A stretch of DNA of 64,000 nt. Origin: Rhynchopus euleeides. Taxonomy: Eukaryota > Euglenozoa > Diplonemea > Diplonemida > Diplonemidae. Of the stretch, positions 43,068 through 51,865 are shown one piece after another. Under the pieces are notes generated by a model that saw only the letters and a list, made by a program, of their open reading frames with translations, was not told the DNA's origin and searched no databases. How positions within the stretch are numbered: position 1 is the first letter of the stretch; every line of letters begins with the position of its first letter. The stretch lies in NCBI GenBank assembly GCA_963210315.1, contig OY723248.1:1256727-1320726 (forward strand). The letters run 5' to 3'. A program made the position numbers and the translations under genes.

Positions 43068-44224
43068 GGGGGGGTCTACTGGGGGAAACATTGGCCAAAT
43101 TTTGAGAAACACGTTTTTGACCCCAAAAAGGTAGTTCTGGTGCCAGAAAGTGCCCAATATACTCCGGAAACTCGTTTCCGCCCACTCTCAGGGGGTGGAA
43201 TGCCCCCGACGACGCCGTTTTTAGCAACCAAAATTTTTGGGACAGAACTTGTACCTGGGCTGCACACCACAGGACACATCAAGCAGAGCAAACACACCTC
43301 AACCTGCCAGATGCACAGAAGAACTGTTGTCGTTGATTGTTCTGAAACATAACAGCTTCTCGGTGCCCTCCAGAGGTCAAAAGCCAAGCCAATATGAGGT
43401 AATCGCGCCAGGAACAGTTGTGGGAGAAGTATGGTACAGTTCGTGTCCCATTTGACGCTGTTCTTGGGAGCTTACGGCAGCTGGGTCTGTGTGGCACGGC
43501 GCATCCGTTGCCAGGGAGCGCGTCCTCGGGTGTGGTGCCTCACCTGTGAGCATGTGGCACAGGGACGCCATACGAGAGTCTCTCAGATGCCTCCTCTGAT
43601 GGGAGGCAGCTGACTGGAACAGGCACCTGGTACAGCAGGCACGGGTACAAGAAGTGGCCAGAAATAGCGCTCAGCAGAAGCGCAAGATTTTCCCGTCTCA
43701 GCTTCCAGCCCCAACTTCCGCTCAACGGTATTGTCGGGAAGTACTCAGGCATGGCTGCATTGTCAAATGGGAGGCTGATTGGGTGCCACAAATGACTGGA
43801 TTGAGGGAGTCGACGGAGTCTACAGTTGAGATACGGGCCAGTCTCTCAAAGGAAGAGGAAACCAGACCTGATTGCTCTCGCCGACGAGCAGGGTGTTGTG
43901 CAGGGCGCAGTTCACGTACCAGAACGACGGACGGACCTCCTGAGGGCCACCCGGCGCCGCTGGCAGTCCCTGAGGGTGATGCAAAGGGCAACAGCGGAAA
44001 TAAGCAGACTGCACAAATAGCCCCAGGTACAAGTTCTGTCCCAAAAAATTTCGTTGCTAAAAAAAGCATCGTCGGGGGCATACCACCCCCTGGGAGTGAG
44101 CGGAAACGAGTTTCCGGAGCATATTGGGCACTTTCTGCCAGCAGAATCACCTTTTTAGGGTCAAAAACTCGTTTCTCAAAATTTGGCCAATGTACACGCT
44201 TTTTTAGGTGCAGTAGACCCCCCC
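43068..44224. mobile_element. G7-ended element, 1157 bp, with ~190-bp inverted arms
   Basis: Ends GGGGGGGTCTACTG and CAGTAGACCCCCCC are flanked by TA (43066-43067, 44225-44226). Arms share CATTGGCCAAATTTTGAGAAAC, GAAACTCGTTTCCG and ACAGAACTTGTACCTGGG. The C-run between this and the previous element is shared as target. The centre has no recognised gene. Confidence 0.8.
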
Positions 44225-44541
44225 TACCCCCCCCCCCCTCTTTTTCGGAGTGCCACCCCTCCACTCCCCGCCCCCCACCGCCCACCCCCTCCGTCCCTTG
44301 CGTGCCATGCACGCAGCGACGCCCTGCACAATGTGCAGGGCAAGTCAGTGAGGGAAAGGTGATGGTGGTGGCGGGAGGTGATAACGGGTCTGAACCATCA
44401 GAGGGAGGGCGAGAGGACAGAGAGAGAGGAGGGAAGCGGGGTGAATGAGGGACTGTAATGATCTATCTGCCTTTTGGGGGAAGAAGGGTGGGAGGGGGGT
44501 GGGTGGGTGTGGGGTGGGGGTGGGTGGAGAAGGGATGTGCA

Positions 44542-45439
44542 CATACCTGAAGCTTATTCTGACAAAAAGTGGCCAAAAACCCGGTACTTATACTCAGTTT
44601 TTTCTTGGTTTTCGTGACCTGTTTCACCCCATTTTTCGGGCCGTGCGCACCGCAGGTGACCCGAAAAACCCCGAAAACGGCATGTTTCGGAACATTGAAA
44701 TCCATGGTGCCCCCGGACGTGTTCTGCGGATGAGTCCATCTTTTATTAGACCCCGTACAGAAACACGAGAAAACGTGGGAATATGCAGTTTGACCCTGGA
44801 GAAGAGTGGTGCACCCTTAGAGGTAGTCCAGAGAATGCACAGATGTCCACAGGGGGGTCCGGGGGGCGGAGCCCCCCAGCCGCCGGAGGCCACGGTAGCG
44901 AACATCTGTTCCTTGTGGGGTACAGATTCTGTGGTGAGTTGGGTGCGTCCTCCTGAGGGCGGTCTGGATTCCATGACCTGATGTGATCCCAAAGGCTTGG
45001 TCGACAGGCATACGTCACGCGGGGGTCTGGGGGGCGGAGCCCCCCAGCCGCCGGAGGCCACGGTACTGAACATCTGTTCCTTGTGCGGTACAGTCATCTT
45101 CCTGAACTTGAGTAAATTGCGCCCAAGGGTTCGATGAGGGCGCCAAGGCTCGTCAGTGCGGGCTGGATCGTCGCCTCAAGCCAGAGGTTCAATGACAGAC
45201 ACTGAGGACATGGGCCAGGCCCCGTGGGCTGGCCCGCCCGGGCCCCATTTTTGGTCCATTTTTTCCTCCTCCCGAAAATGCGTTTATTTGCATCATTGGG
45301 ATCCGTGGCTCACGCCACGGTATTTTTTTCTCTCCGGAAACATTATTTGTTCACACCTTTTGGGCCTGAACCACCAAGAAAAAAAAATATTGGCAATTCT
45401 GAAAATCCTTATACTCATACCGGGCAACATTCAGGTATG
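44542..45439. mobile_element. Internal-deletion hAT derivative, 898 bp
   Basis: Ends CATACCTGAA and TTCAGGTATG as in the 6.1-kb hAT element, in opposite orientation. GATGTGCA flanks both sides (44534-44541, 45440-45447), a perfect 8-bp target duplication. It matches the left ~85 bp and right ~820 bp of the large element, at about mid-90s percent by eye, and lacks the transposase. At the deletion point both parent sites carry TTCAGGCCCA. Confidence 0.9.
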
Positions 45440-45447
45440 GATGTGCA

Positions 45448-46233
45448 CGGTGGCTTTTTTTTTGTTTGGTACAGCAAGATCCGAACGTGTAATCCGCGAT
45501 TTCCATCTTGCTTTCTTCAACATGAAACCAAGCACAACAAGGCTGCCCTGCAGATCGGGAGGGGAAGGGTGGGTTTCGTGGGCAGCGCATCGGGCGATGT
45601 GGTGATGTGTGCGGCCACCACCTCCCACTCACACCACCAGCCCACCTCCCACCCCTCTTCCATTGGTGGTATGGTACGTCACGTCTGTTCTGTTCAGTCA
45701 TGCATTGGCGCTGATATTTTTTTTTGCGCCAATTTTTGTGCCGGTATTGCTGTTGCCGTGTGGGTCAGCCGATCGCATCGAAGGGCAGGGGGGGGGGGGG
45801 TTGCGGGGCGGGTGATGTGATGTGCCGTGCTGTGCTGTGGTGGCGGCCTCCCCGGCTTGCATACTCTTCCTTTTTGAAAGGCAGCTAAGCCACCACCCCC
45901 ACCCCCCCACACAGATTAGGCCACACCCGCTGCAAACGTTTGTCCCGCCCCTCCCCCGCCCTGCCACACCCTGCACCGTATTTTCTTATTCCTGGAAAAC
46001 GCTTTGTTCGAGAAGCGCACCCCCCCTTCTTGCGCCTGGTTGCTGGAGGCCAGCAAAGGTGCTCCGCATTCGATGTGTTGGGAGGGTGGGCGACAGCCTG
46101 AACGAAAGGAAGAGGGAGGGGGTGTTAGTGTTCCCATCGCGGGGGTATCCACACTGAAAGCATCCGAGGGGGAGGAGGGGGTTGGGGGGGTGGAGGAGGA
46201 GGGGGGGGGGGGTGGGGTGGGAGGTAGGGTGTA
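45448..46233. other. Gene-free stretch
   Basis: No gene supported. G- and C-runs and repeated GGAGG words near 46165-46225 dominate. Confidence 0.5.
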
Positions 46234-46440
46234 CACGGTGGGCTCCCACACGTCACACGTCAGGGTGCACCTTTTTGGGATATCGGAATATCGGGGGTCT
46301 GGACCCCCGCTCGCGGGGGTCGTCTGGGCACCAAAAATAGCAGGGCAGACTCCCGCGAGCGGGGGTCCATACCCCCGCTCGCGGGGGTCCCCCAGACCCC
46401 CGCCCCAGACCCCCGCTCCAGGGGGTGGGAGTCCACCGTG
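46234..46440. mobile_element. 207-bp MITE with CACGGTGG ends
   Basis: Begins CACGGTGGGCTCCCAC and ends GTGGGAGTCCACCGTG, flanked by TA. Subterminal palindromes of the ACCCCCGCTCGCGGGGGT type occur four times. The design matches the 47031-50524 element, which has CCGCTAGCGG palindromes, so it is probably mobilised by the same kind of transposase. Confidence 0.85.
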
Positions 46441-46442
46441 TA

Positions 46443-47030
46443 TGCGTGTGGAATCGAACGAAGCCGATATAGCCCAGCGATGTCACGGTGCTTCACCTCC
46501 ACCGCACCACCCCGCCCAAAAATTTGAGTGGGGAGGGCAACGCAGTGTGCCTTGGGTTCTCTTCCCCACCCCAGAGCCCTTAGAGGGAGGGGAGGTGCGC
46601 CCCTCCAGGCGTGTGCTCTTCTTGTCAAGGCTGGTGATTCTCTGGGGCAAGATGTGGAGTGTGGTGTGACGAAGGCCCCTGCTGCCCTCGTTTCTTTCTA
46701 CACTGCCAGCACAGCACATCTAGCAATGTTAACGCGTGTGGCGTGTGGCCCATGCTCTTAGGGAGAGTGTCTCCTATCACACTTAACACCAACGCGATTT
46801 CTGCCCCGATTTTCTGCTCGCCATGTTGTGCGCTTCTTCTAGCGGAATCTAGCGGAATGAACCATTGCGTCACCTGCTGGGGTGTATTGTATCAGGGAGG
46901 AGGTGCCTTTTGTCTTCTACAGTAGTTCGGGCAGTTCGCATTCTCCTGTGTATTTTCCTCGTCAGAAACACCGAGAAAAAAAAACCCAGCAGGGGGGTGC
47001 GGGCAGGATCCAGTGTTTTCCCGATCATCA
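46443..47030. other. Gene-free stretch
   Basis: No gene, no structured repeat beyond short runs. Confidence 0.5.
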
Positions 47031-47296
47031 CACGGTGGACTCCAGCGGCCCTAGCGGGAGTCTGGGAGCGGGAGTCTGAGAGGGTGTCAAAGACTCCCGC
47101 TAGCGGGAGTCTATACTCCCGCTAGGGGGAGTCTGACTCCCCCTAGCGGGAGTCTTTTCACCTATTTTCATCCATTTTTCCCATGATATAGTTACAGTCT
47201 ACTGGCGTGGGGGGTAAAATCATGCGGGGGGAAGGTGGAAGAGGGATGGGGAGGGGCTTGTTTTGCTTCTGTCAGTTTCCCCGGACTCTGGACTAC

Positions 47297-49063
47297 CTAC
47301 CTATCCTCCTGGTAGCGGCTGCACCTGCGGAGGTGAGCGGTTAGAATTTGAGGTGTCAAAGTGCGGCCGTCGCCTGTCGTAGTTGTGTTACACCTTGGGC
47401 AAGACAAACCATCCTGCAGGCTTTCCTCATCTTCTTCGTCAGAACTGTCATCCCCCTCCTGCTGTGCGCGTTGGTCAAGCGTGCTCAAAGTCGCCTCGGA
47501 TGACACGAATGGTGTGAAAGTCGCCCCCAGCGGGATTGGCATTTTGCACAAGCAGAGCGATAATTTGCGGTGTCCTTCGGGGAACCGGAACAGGAAGTAG
47601 GGCGCGCTGCTGGGTTCAACGAAGTCCTGTGTGTTGCAGTGCACAAACCCCTTCTGCAGCTGTGTCAACTGTGTGCAAAGAACATACACAGCCAATCTAT
47701 GAGCGTGTCGGGTGTGCAGACACGGACACAGAATGACTTCTCTATACCCGAGGATCCCGTCCTGCGACAGGTGCGCAACCTTCCAAGGCATGCCCGATTC
47801 GCGCCGCTTCTCTTCTGCCATTGCAAGATCTCTCTCGTAAGTTGCGGAGCTGGCGATTGTAACGGCATCTTTCTTGCGATGTCCGTTCTCTGCTTCTTCA
47901 AATTCGTCGTTGTTCTGCAGAGGCACTGCATCTTCTGGAGCCCACCAATGATGGAGACTGTGTACGTAGGCATTGCGCGTTGATCCCTTTTCGGCATGCT
48001 CCATCAACCAGTGAAATATATGCCCTGAGATCCGAGCACGCAAGAAGGGAATCCGGGCTGACTCATCCTTGCATCCCCAGAAGCGCCAGGGGATGTCTGC
48101 ATACCGGAAATGCATGAGGTCTGCAAGGGAGACAAAGAGGTAGCGGAACAAGCCCTTGTAGGTGGTGTCCTGTGACATGGCAAGCACGACCTTCCGGAAC
48201 TGAGCACCTGTCCCATTCTGCGACACATTCAGTGCAAGGTTTGTACAGGTCTTGTCGAATATTTTTTTTGTTGTCTCATCCAGTACCCTGATCAGCCGCA
48301 TGGCGAGCCCCTTGCAGTCATGGAGTGCTGGGGTGACGTTGACGTAGCGGGCATTGGGAAGCACACCTGCCAAGAGGGAGGGGTAGCCAGCCTCTTTCAT
48401 CTCAGAGAGAGTCAGGTGCGGGTATCGATGCACCTGTTGATACCAGCGTTCTTCTGGGATGTCGCACAGTGAGCATCGGTGCCCTCGCCCCCCGCATCGC
48501 CTCATTGTTGCCCACTGCTCAGCATGGTCGGCGGTTATTCTTGCTATGGACACACTCGCGACATGCACCCCTCGGAAGATTTTCGCTTTGTGCAGCCTCA
48601 TGATCTGTTGCAGCAACGCGTGATTTTGGAACAGCTTGTGATCACCTTTCGGAAGGTCTGAGAAAGTAATACCCGGCGCAGTCATCGTGTTTTCGGGATT
48701 GATGACCCCGAGAGACAGACGGACACGTGCGTTATCGGAACGTAATGAATTACGTGGCGTGTATCCGTCCGTGTACATGACGCCGAGAAGTGGCACGCTA
48801 CACTGCATTGTCGATGATTCTCCCGCCTCTTCTTCGAGGAACTCAAATGCCCCGAGCAAACCACGGGAAAGGCGCCATTCAACACGTTCGCAGGCAGGCT
48901 TCTCCATTTCGCGGAGTCGCTTTCGTGACACACCCAGGTTCTCACCAACACGCTCCTTATGAAGCTGGTTGACCTTGGCGAGTGTCCGTTGAGACATCCG
49001 AAGGGCATGCCGGTTGGCAGCAAGAGTCTCCCCGACACTCTTCGCTTCATTTGCATTCGACAT
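47297..49063 (-). CDS. CACTA/EnSpm-like transposase, 588 aa
   Basis: The start was placed at MSNANEAKSV (49063), since an acceptor-like CTCTCACAG lies ~35-45 nt upstream; the frame continues to 49150. The layout resembles CACTA transposases: YTDGYTP (D99) like the S-x-DG-x-NP first-Asp block, a GVHVASVSIARITAD (D179) block like the in-D-x-PA second site, then RRCGGRGHRCSLC, a Cys-rich segment like the L-x-G-x2-x-ACP-x-C segment. LHDCKGLAMRLIRVL (248-262) follows. A helical region rich in W/F/H lies downstream. The C terminus has an acidic stretch and a CPRC-x15-HLRRC finger. A long single exon with no stops suggests a recent element. A different DDE superfamily is possible. Confidence 0.6.
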   Translation of the reverse strand: MSNANEAKSVGETLAANRHALRMSQRTLAKVNQLHKERVGENLGVSRKRLREMEKPACERVEWRLSRGLLGAFEFLEEEAGESSTMQCSVPLLGVMYTDGYTPRNSLRSDNARVRLSLGVINPENTMTAPGITFSDLPKGDHKLFQNHALLQQIMRLHKAKIFRGVHVASVSIARITADHAEQWATMRRCGGRGHRCSLCDIPEERWYQQVHRYPHLTLSEMKEAGYPSLLAGVLPNARYVNVTPALHDCKGLAMRLIRVLDETTKKIFDKTCTNLALNVSQNGTGAQFRKVVLAMSQDTTYKGLFRYLFVSLADLMHFRYADIPWRFWGCKDESARIPFLRARISGHIFHWLMEHAEKGSTRNAYVHSLHHWWAPEDAVPLQNNDEFEEAENGHRKKDAVTIASSATYERDLAMAEEKRRESGMPWKVAHLSQDGILGYREVILCPCLHTRHAHRLAVYVLCTQLTQLQKGFVHCNTQDFVEPSSAPYFLFRFPEGHRKLSLCLCKMPIPLGATFTPFVSSEATLSTLDQRAQQEGDDSSDEEDEESLQDGLSCPRCNTTTTGDGRTLTPQILTAHLRRCSRYQEDR

Positions 49064-49266
49064 GGTTCGATGGCATGGGTCTTGAAAATACCCCCTGTGA
49101 CACCTGTGAGAGCGAGTGTGAGTGGAGCCGAATAAGGTTGCAACACACACACCACGTCAGATGTAGCCAAGCGAAAAAACTGTCGATGTTTTGGAGTGTG
49201 GGGTTTGTGGCTTCCATGACAGTCTGATCATTCAACTTCCGCAGGCTGATGCACAGCCAGCTTCCC

Positions 49267-50268
49267 TCAGAGGGTGTCCATGTCGTCCTCCTCCACTGTG
49301 ATGGCCTGCGGGATGCTCGGAGGGGCTTCTTCCTCTGTGTCGGGGACCTCAGGCTGTGCGAGGTCGATCCCCAGCAGGTCCTTGTACCTCCCCACGGTGG
49401 AGGTGTTGGCCTGGCCTGAGCCGGTCACCGTGGCGCGGGGCTGTTCCAAAGGAACGGTGACCTTCCACAGGGCCAACTGCCCCTCCACCTGCTCGCAGGT
49501 GATGGGCTCGCCATCGGCAGGGCTCCTGGGGAGGAAATAGGTGGCGGTGTATGTGCCGCTGGGGATTGTCGAACCCTCGTGGACCACGCGAAGACACGTC
49601 AGCGACACCTGCAGGCCTGTCACTGAAAACTCAACCCGGGTCAACAGCCCCTCGAGCATCACCACATGCACGTTGGCTGCCCCAGGCAACGGGGTGACCA
49701 CCGGGAAGTGCTGCATCACATTCTTCGTCGTAGTATCCTCCTCCTGCTGCACGGCAGTGTACACGTTGTTCATCTCGACCTCCTTGTAGGCCGGGGCAAG
49801 CGCAGCAAGGACCCGCTGGTACAGCGGATTCTTCTTGTGGCCCTCCTCCGCCCAAGCCAAGGGCATCTTTGGCTTGAGGGTGACACCCACCAACTTGGTG
49901 TCTTGCACCTTCCCGCGCTTCACCTCAACCCTGTAGGTGGCGGGGAGGGTGCCGTCCTTCTGCATCATCTCGACCTCCCTCACAGCGAGCTTGTCCATGT
50001 CAGGGAATACGGCGGTGATGGCGTTGGCCACCTGGGGGCTGTGCTTGTTGATCTCCTTGCCGGTCAACACCGTTGCTAGGAGCCTTCTAATGGATCCCAG
50101 TGTCAGCACACTTCCCCCTTTTTTAACGAGGAAGGCCGTGCAAAAATCAGCCACAATGTTCGTCGCCTCCGCAGCCTCGGGACTCTCTGCGCTCTTCTTC
50201 TTCTTACTCGACTTCGCCGCCGGCTTCGCTGCCACCTTCACTGCCGGCTTCGTTGTCGTCTTCCCCAT
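49267..50268 (-). CDS. Transposon accessory protein, 333 aa, histone-tail-like N terminus
   Basis: Residues 1-32 are almost only Lys, Ala, Val, Pro, Thr and Ser (KPAVKVAAKPAAKSSKKKK), like an H1 tail or a nuclear signal. Residues 35-110 are a helical segment (IVADFCTAFLVKKG, LGSIRRLLATVL). The middle looks beta-rich (YRVEVKRGK, VKLVGVTLKP, GTYTATYFL). The C terminus is acidic (EEDDMDTL). I do not recognise a family. It lies 204 bp upstream of the transposase, same strand, inside the same TIRs. A role like TnpA, binding the subterminal palindromes, is an inference from position and charge only. Confidence 0.55.
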   Translation of the reverse strand: MGKTTTKPAVKVAAKPAAKSSKKKKSAESPEAAEATNIVADFCTAFLVKKGGSVLTLGSIRRLLATVLTGKEINKHSPQVANAITAVFPDMDKLAVREVEMMQKDGTLPATYRVEVKRGKVQDTKLVGVTLKPKMPLAWAEEGHKKNPLYQRVLAALAPAYKEVEMNNVYTAVQQEEDTTTKNVMQHFPVVTPLPGAANVHVVMLEGLLTRVEFSVTGLQVSLTCLRVVHEGSTIPSGTYTATYFLPRSPADGEPITCEQVEGQLALWKVTVPLEQPRATVTGSGQANTSTVGRYKDLLGIDLAQPEVPDTEEEAPPSIPQAITVEEDDMDTL

Positions 50269-50526
50269 TTTTGTGAATCAGGTCTGCGAGCTGGGATGGG
50301 TGGAAACGTCCGTTTGGTGTGTGTGTGTGTGGCTGTACTTCAGTGACGAGTGCCACATTGCATAGGTATCATGGGAAAAATGAGTGAAAATAGGTGAAAA
50401 GACTCCCGCTAGGGGGAGTCAGACTCCCGCTAGCGGGAGTATAGACTCCCGCTAGCGGGAGTTGGACTCCCCCTAGTTGAGACTCCCGAAAAGGGTTACC
50501 CTACCCCCGCTGGAGTCCACCGTGCA

Positions 50527-51820
50527 AGAAAAAAACGGGGCTCATGATGAGGTACATTTTTTGGGGGGGTGTGAAAAAAAATTTCTCGCGCTGATTTTGT
50601 AAGTATGCGCAGTGGTTTCCTGAAAATCCGTCGGGGGTCTGGGGGGCGGAGCCCCCCAGCCGCCGGAGGCCACGGTAGTGAACATCTGTTGGGGTTGGCA
50701 GGTCAGCCATGGCATGTAAATGTTGACCACAGGGTCCTATGAGCAGGCACTGCTGGTCGGAGGAAATACACCGCCTGCTTGATGCCTATGTGCGAGGCCT
50801 GGCGCTCCAGTTCGCCCTTCTCTCTTAAGAAGGTGTCGCAGTCAGTTCTTCGCATTTGCCCCCCTGAGAGAGCTTTTTCTGCATCTAATAGCAGCACCCT
50901 GTGGGGGTGGCGCCTGTTAGGGAGGGGGGTTGTTCTGTGCGTGATGAAAAAACTGTCCCTCATCAGAAAAAATGCCCCTGAAGACCCTCGGAGCCCCCAG
51001 AATTTTTTTCCTAAGGAAAATCCCTGTTATGATGAGTTCATCAAGCCAATTTTCGGAAAAAATGAAAAAATGATGAGTTCATCATGGTTTTCATCATCGG
51101 GAAAACACTGGCAGGATCCCCGACACCTTTAGACACACCCACCTACCCCCCTCCTCCCTCCCACCAATCTGGGAGGCCAGCTCTGTGTTTCCTTTTTCTT
51201 CGACTCCGCTACCCCCCCCCCTCCAATCTGGAGCTCTGCAGCAGAGCACACTTTTGGCGTGGCCCTGCGTTCCATCCCATTAACGTGTGTGTGAGGTGAA
51301 AGGGGAGGGAGGGGGTCGCGTCGGTTTTCCACTGCAACTGGGGAACCCTTTGGAGACACCCGTGTGCTGCAGGCCGATGCGGCTGTGGGGAGGGTGGGGT
51401 TTTGTGCGTTGTGCAGGCAGACCCCGGCCGATCTTGCCTGCAACGCAGCAAGGCTGAACGCTTCCCGAAAAGCCTTGCTGCGGAGACGGGGGATGTGGTG
51501 GGTTATTGGCAGGTGGGATGCCTTTTCAAAGCACACCAAAATCATAAGTGAACCCGGGCACGGTACGTTAAGCGTGTGCTGCGATGTAACTTGCAGTAAC
51601 TAGAGAACGGTCATAAAGGGGCCAATGACGAATGATATGATGTGCCGGGAGCCAACACCCCCCACCTCCCCCCCCCCCCCCTCTCTCCGGATCCCATGCC
51701 ATTGCTGATAAATGCGCATCATGTTGGACCCACCCCGCCCCCCTGTCGTGTCTGCTTGACTTGATGTGGGTGGTGGTTGTACATCCCTCCCACCGACCCG
51801 CCATGCCTCCCCATCCCCTC
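50527..51820. other. Gene-free stretch with an orphan hairpin
   Basis: No supported gene. It carries an orphan copy of the hAT subterminal hairpin at 50629-50690 and the word ATGATGAGTTCATCA twice (about 51030 and 51071). The rest is C/T-rich. Confidence 0.5.
50629..50690. repeat. Orphan copy of the GGGGGGCGGAGCCCCCC hairpin repeat
   Basis: The block GGGTCTGGGGGGCGGAGCCC, then the CCAGCCGCCGGAGGCC core and GAACATCTGTT, matches copies inside the hAT elements near 35785, 44865 and 45022 and reversed near 41000 and 41170. No CATACCTGAA end lies nearby, so it is outside any recognised element. Confidence 0.8.
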
Positions 51821-51852
51821 GCGCGCTCTCTCCACACCGCAACAGCAAACAG
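51821..51852 (+). promoter_or_regulatory. Candidate splice acceptors of the Lys-rich protein gene
   Basis: CGCGCTCTCTCCACACCGCA leads into CAG at 51843-51845 and again at 51850-51852, 13-20 nt before the ATG at 51866. It fits a trans-splice acceptor pair. Confidence 0.42.
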
Positions 51853-51865
51853 GCCTCCGGACACA

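Larger units (their letters stand above)
47031..50524. mobile_element. CACTA/EnSpm-like DNA transposon, 3494 bp
   Basis: Starts CACGGTGGACTCCAGCG and ends CGCTGGAGTCCACCGTG, flanked by CA (47029-47030, 50525-50526). About 130 bp at each side are packed with palindromic ACTCCCGCTAGCGGGAGT units in alternating order, followed by matching AAAAGACTCCC/GGTGAAAA inner borders, as in the subterminal repeats of En/Spm elements. Two minus-strand ORFs fill the interior: a DDE-type transposase candidate and a basic/acidic accessory protein. Ends starting CAC and short target duplications fit the CMC superfamily. Confidence 0.82.

Noticed and set aside
45446-46440. A ~1-kb element from the CACGGTGG at 45446 to the CCACCGTG at 46440
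   Set aside because: The 207-bp MITE at 46234-46440 has its own matching left end, and 45446 lacks the subterminal palindromes. The match is probably chance beside the hAT target duplication.
46440-46520. tRNA suggested by GTTCGATTCC on the minus strand
   Set aside because: No A box or cloverleaf could be built around it.
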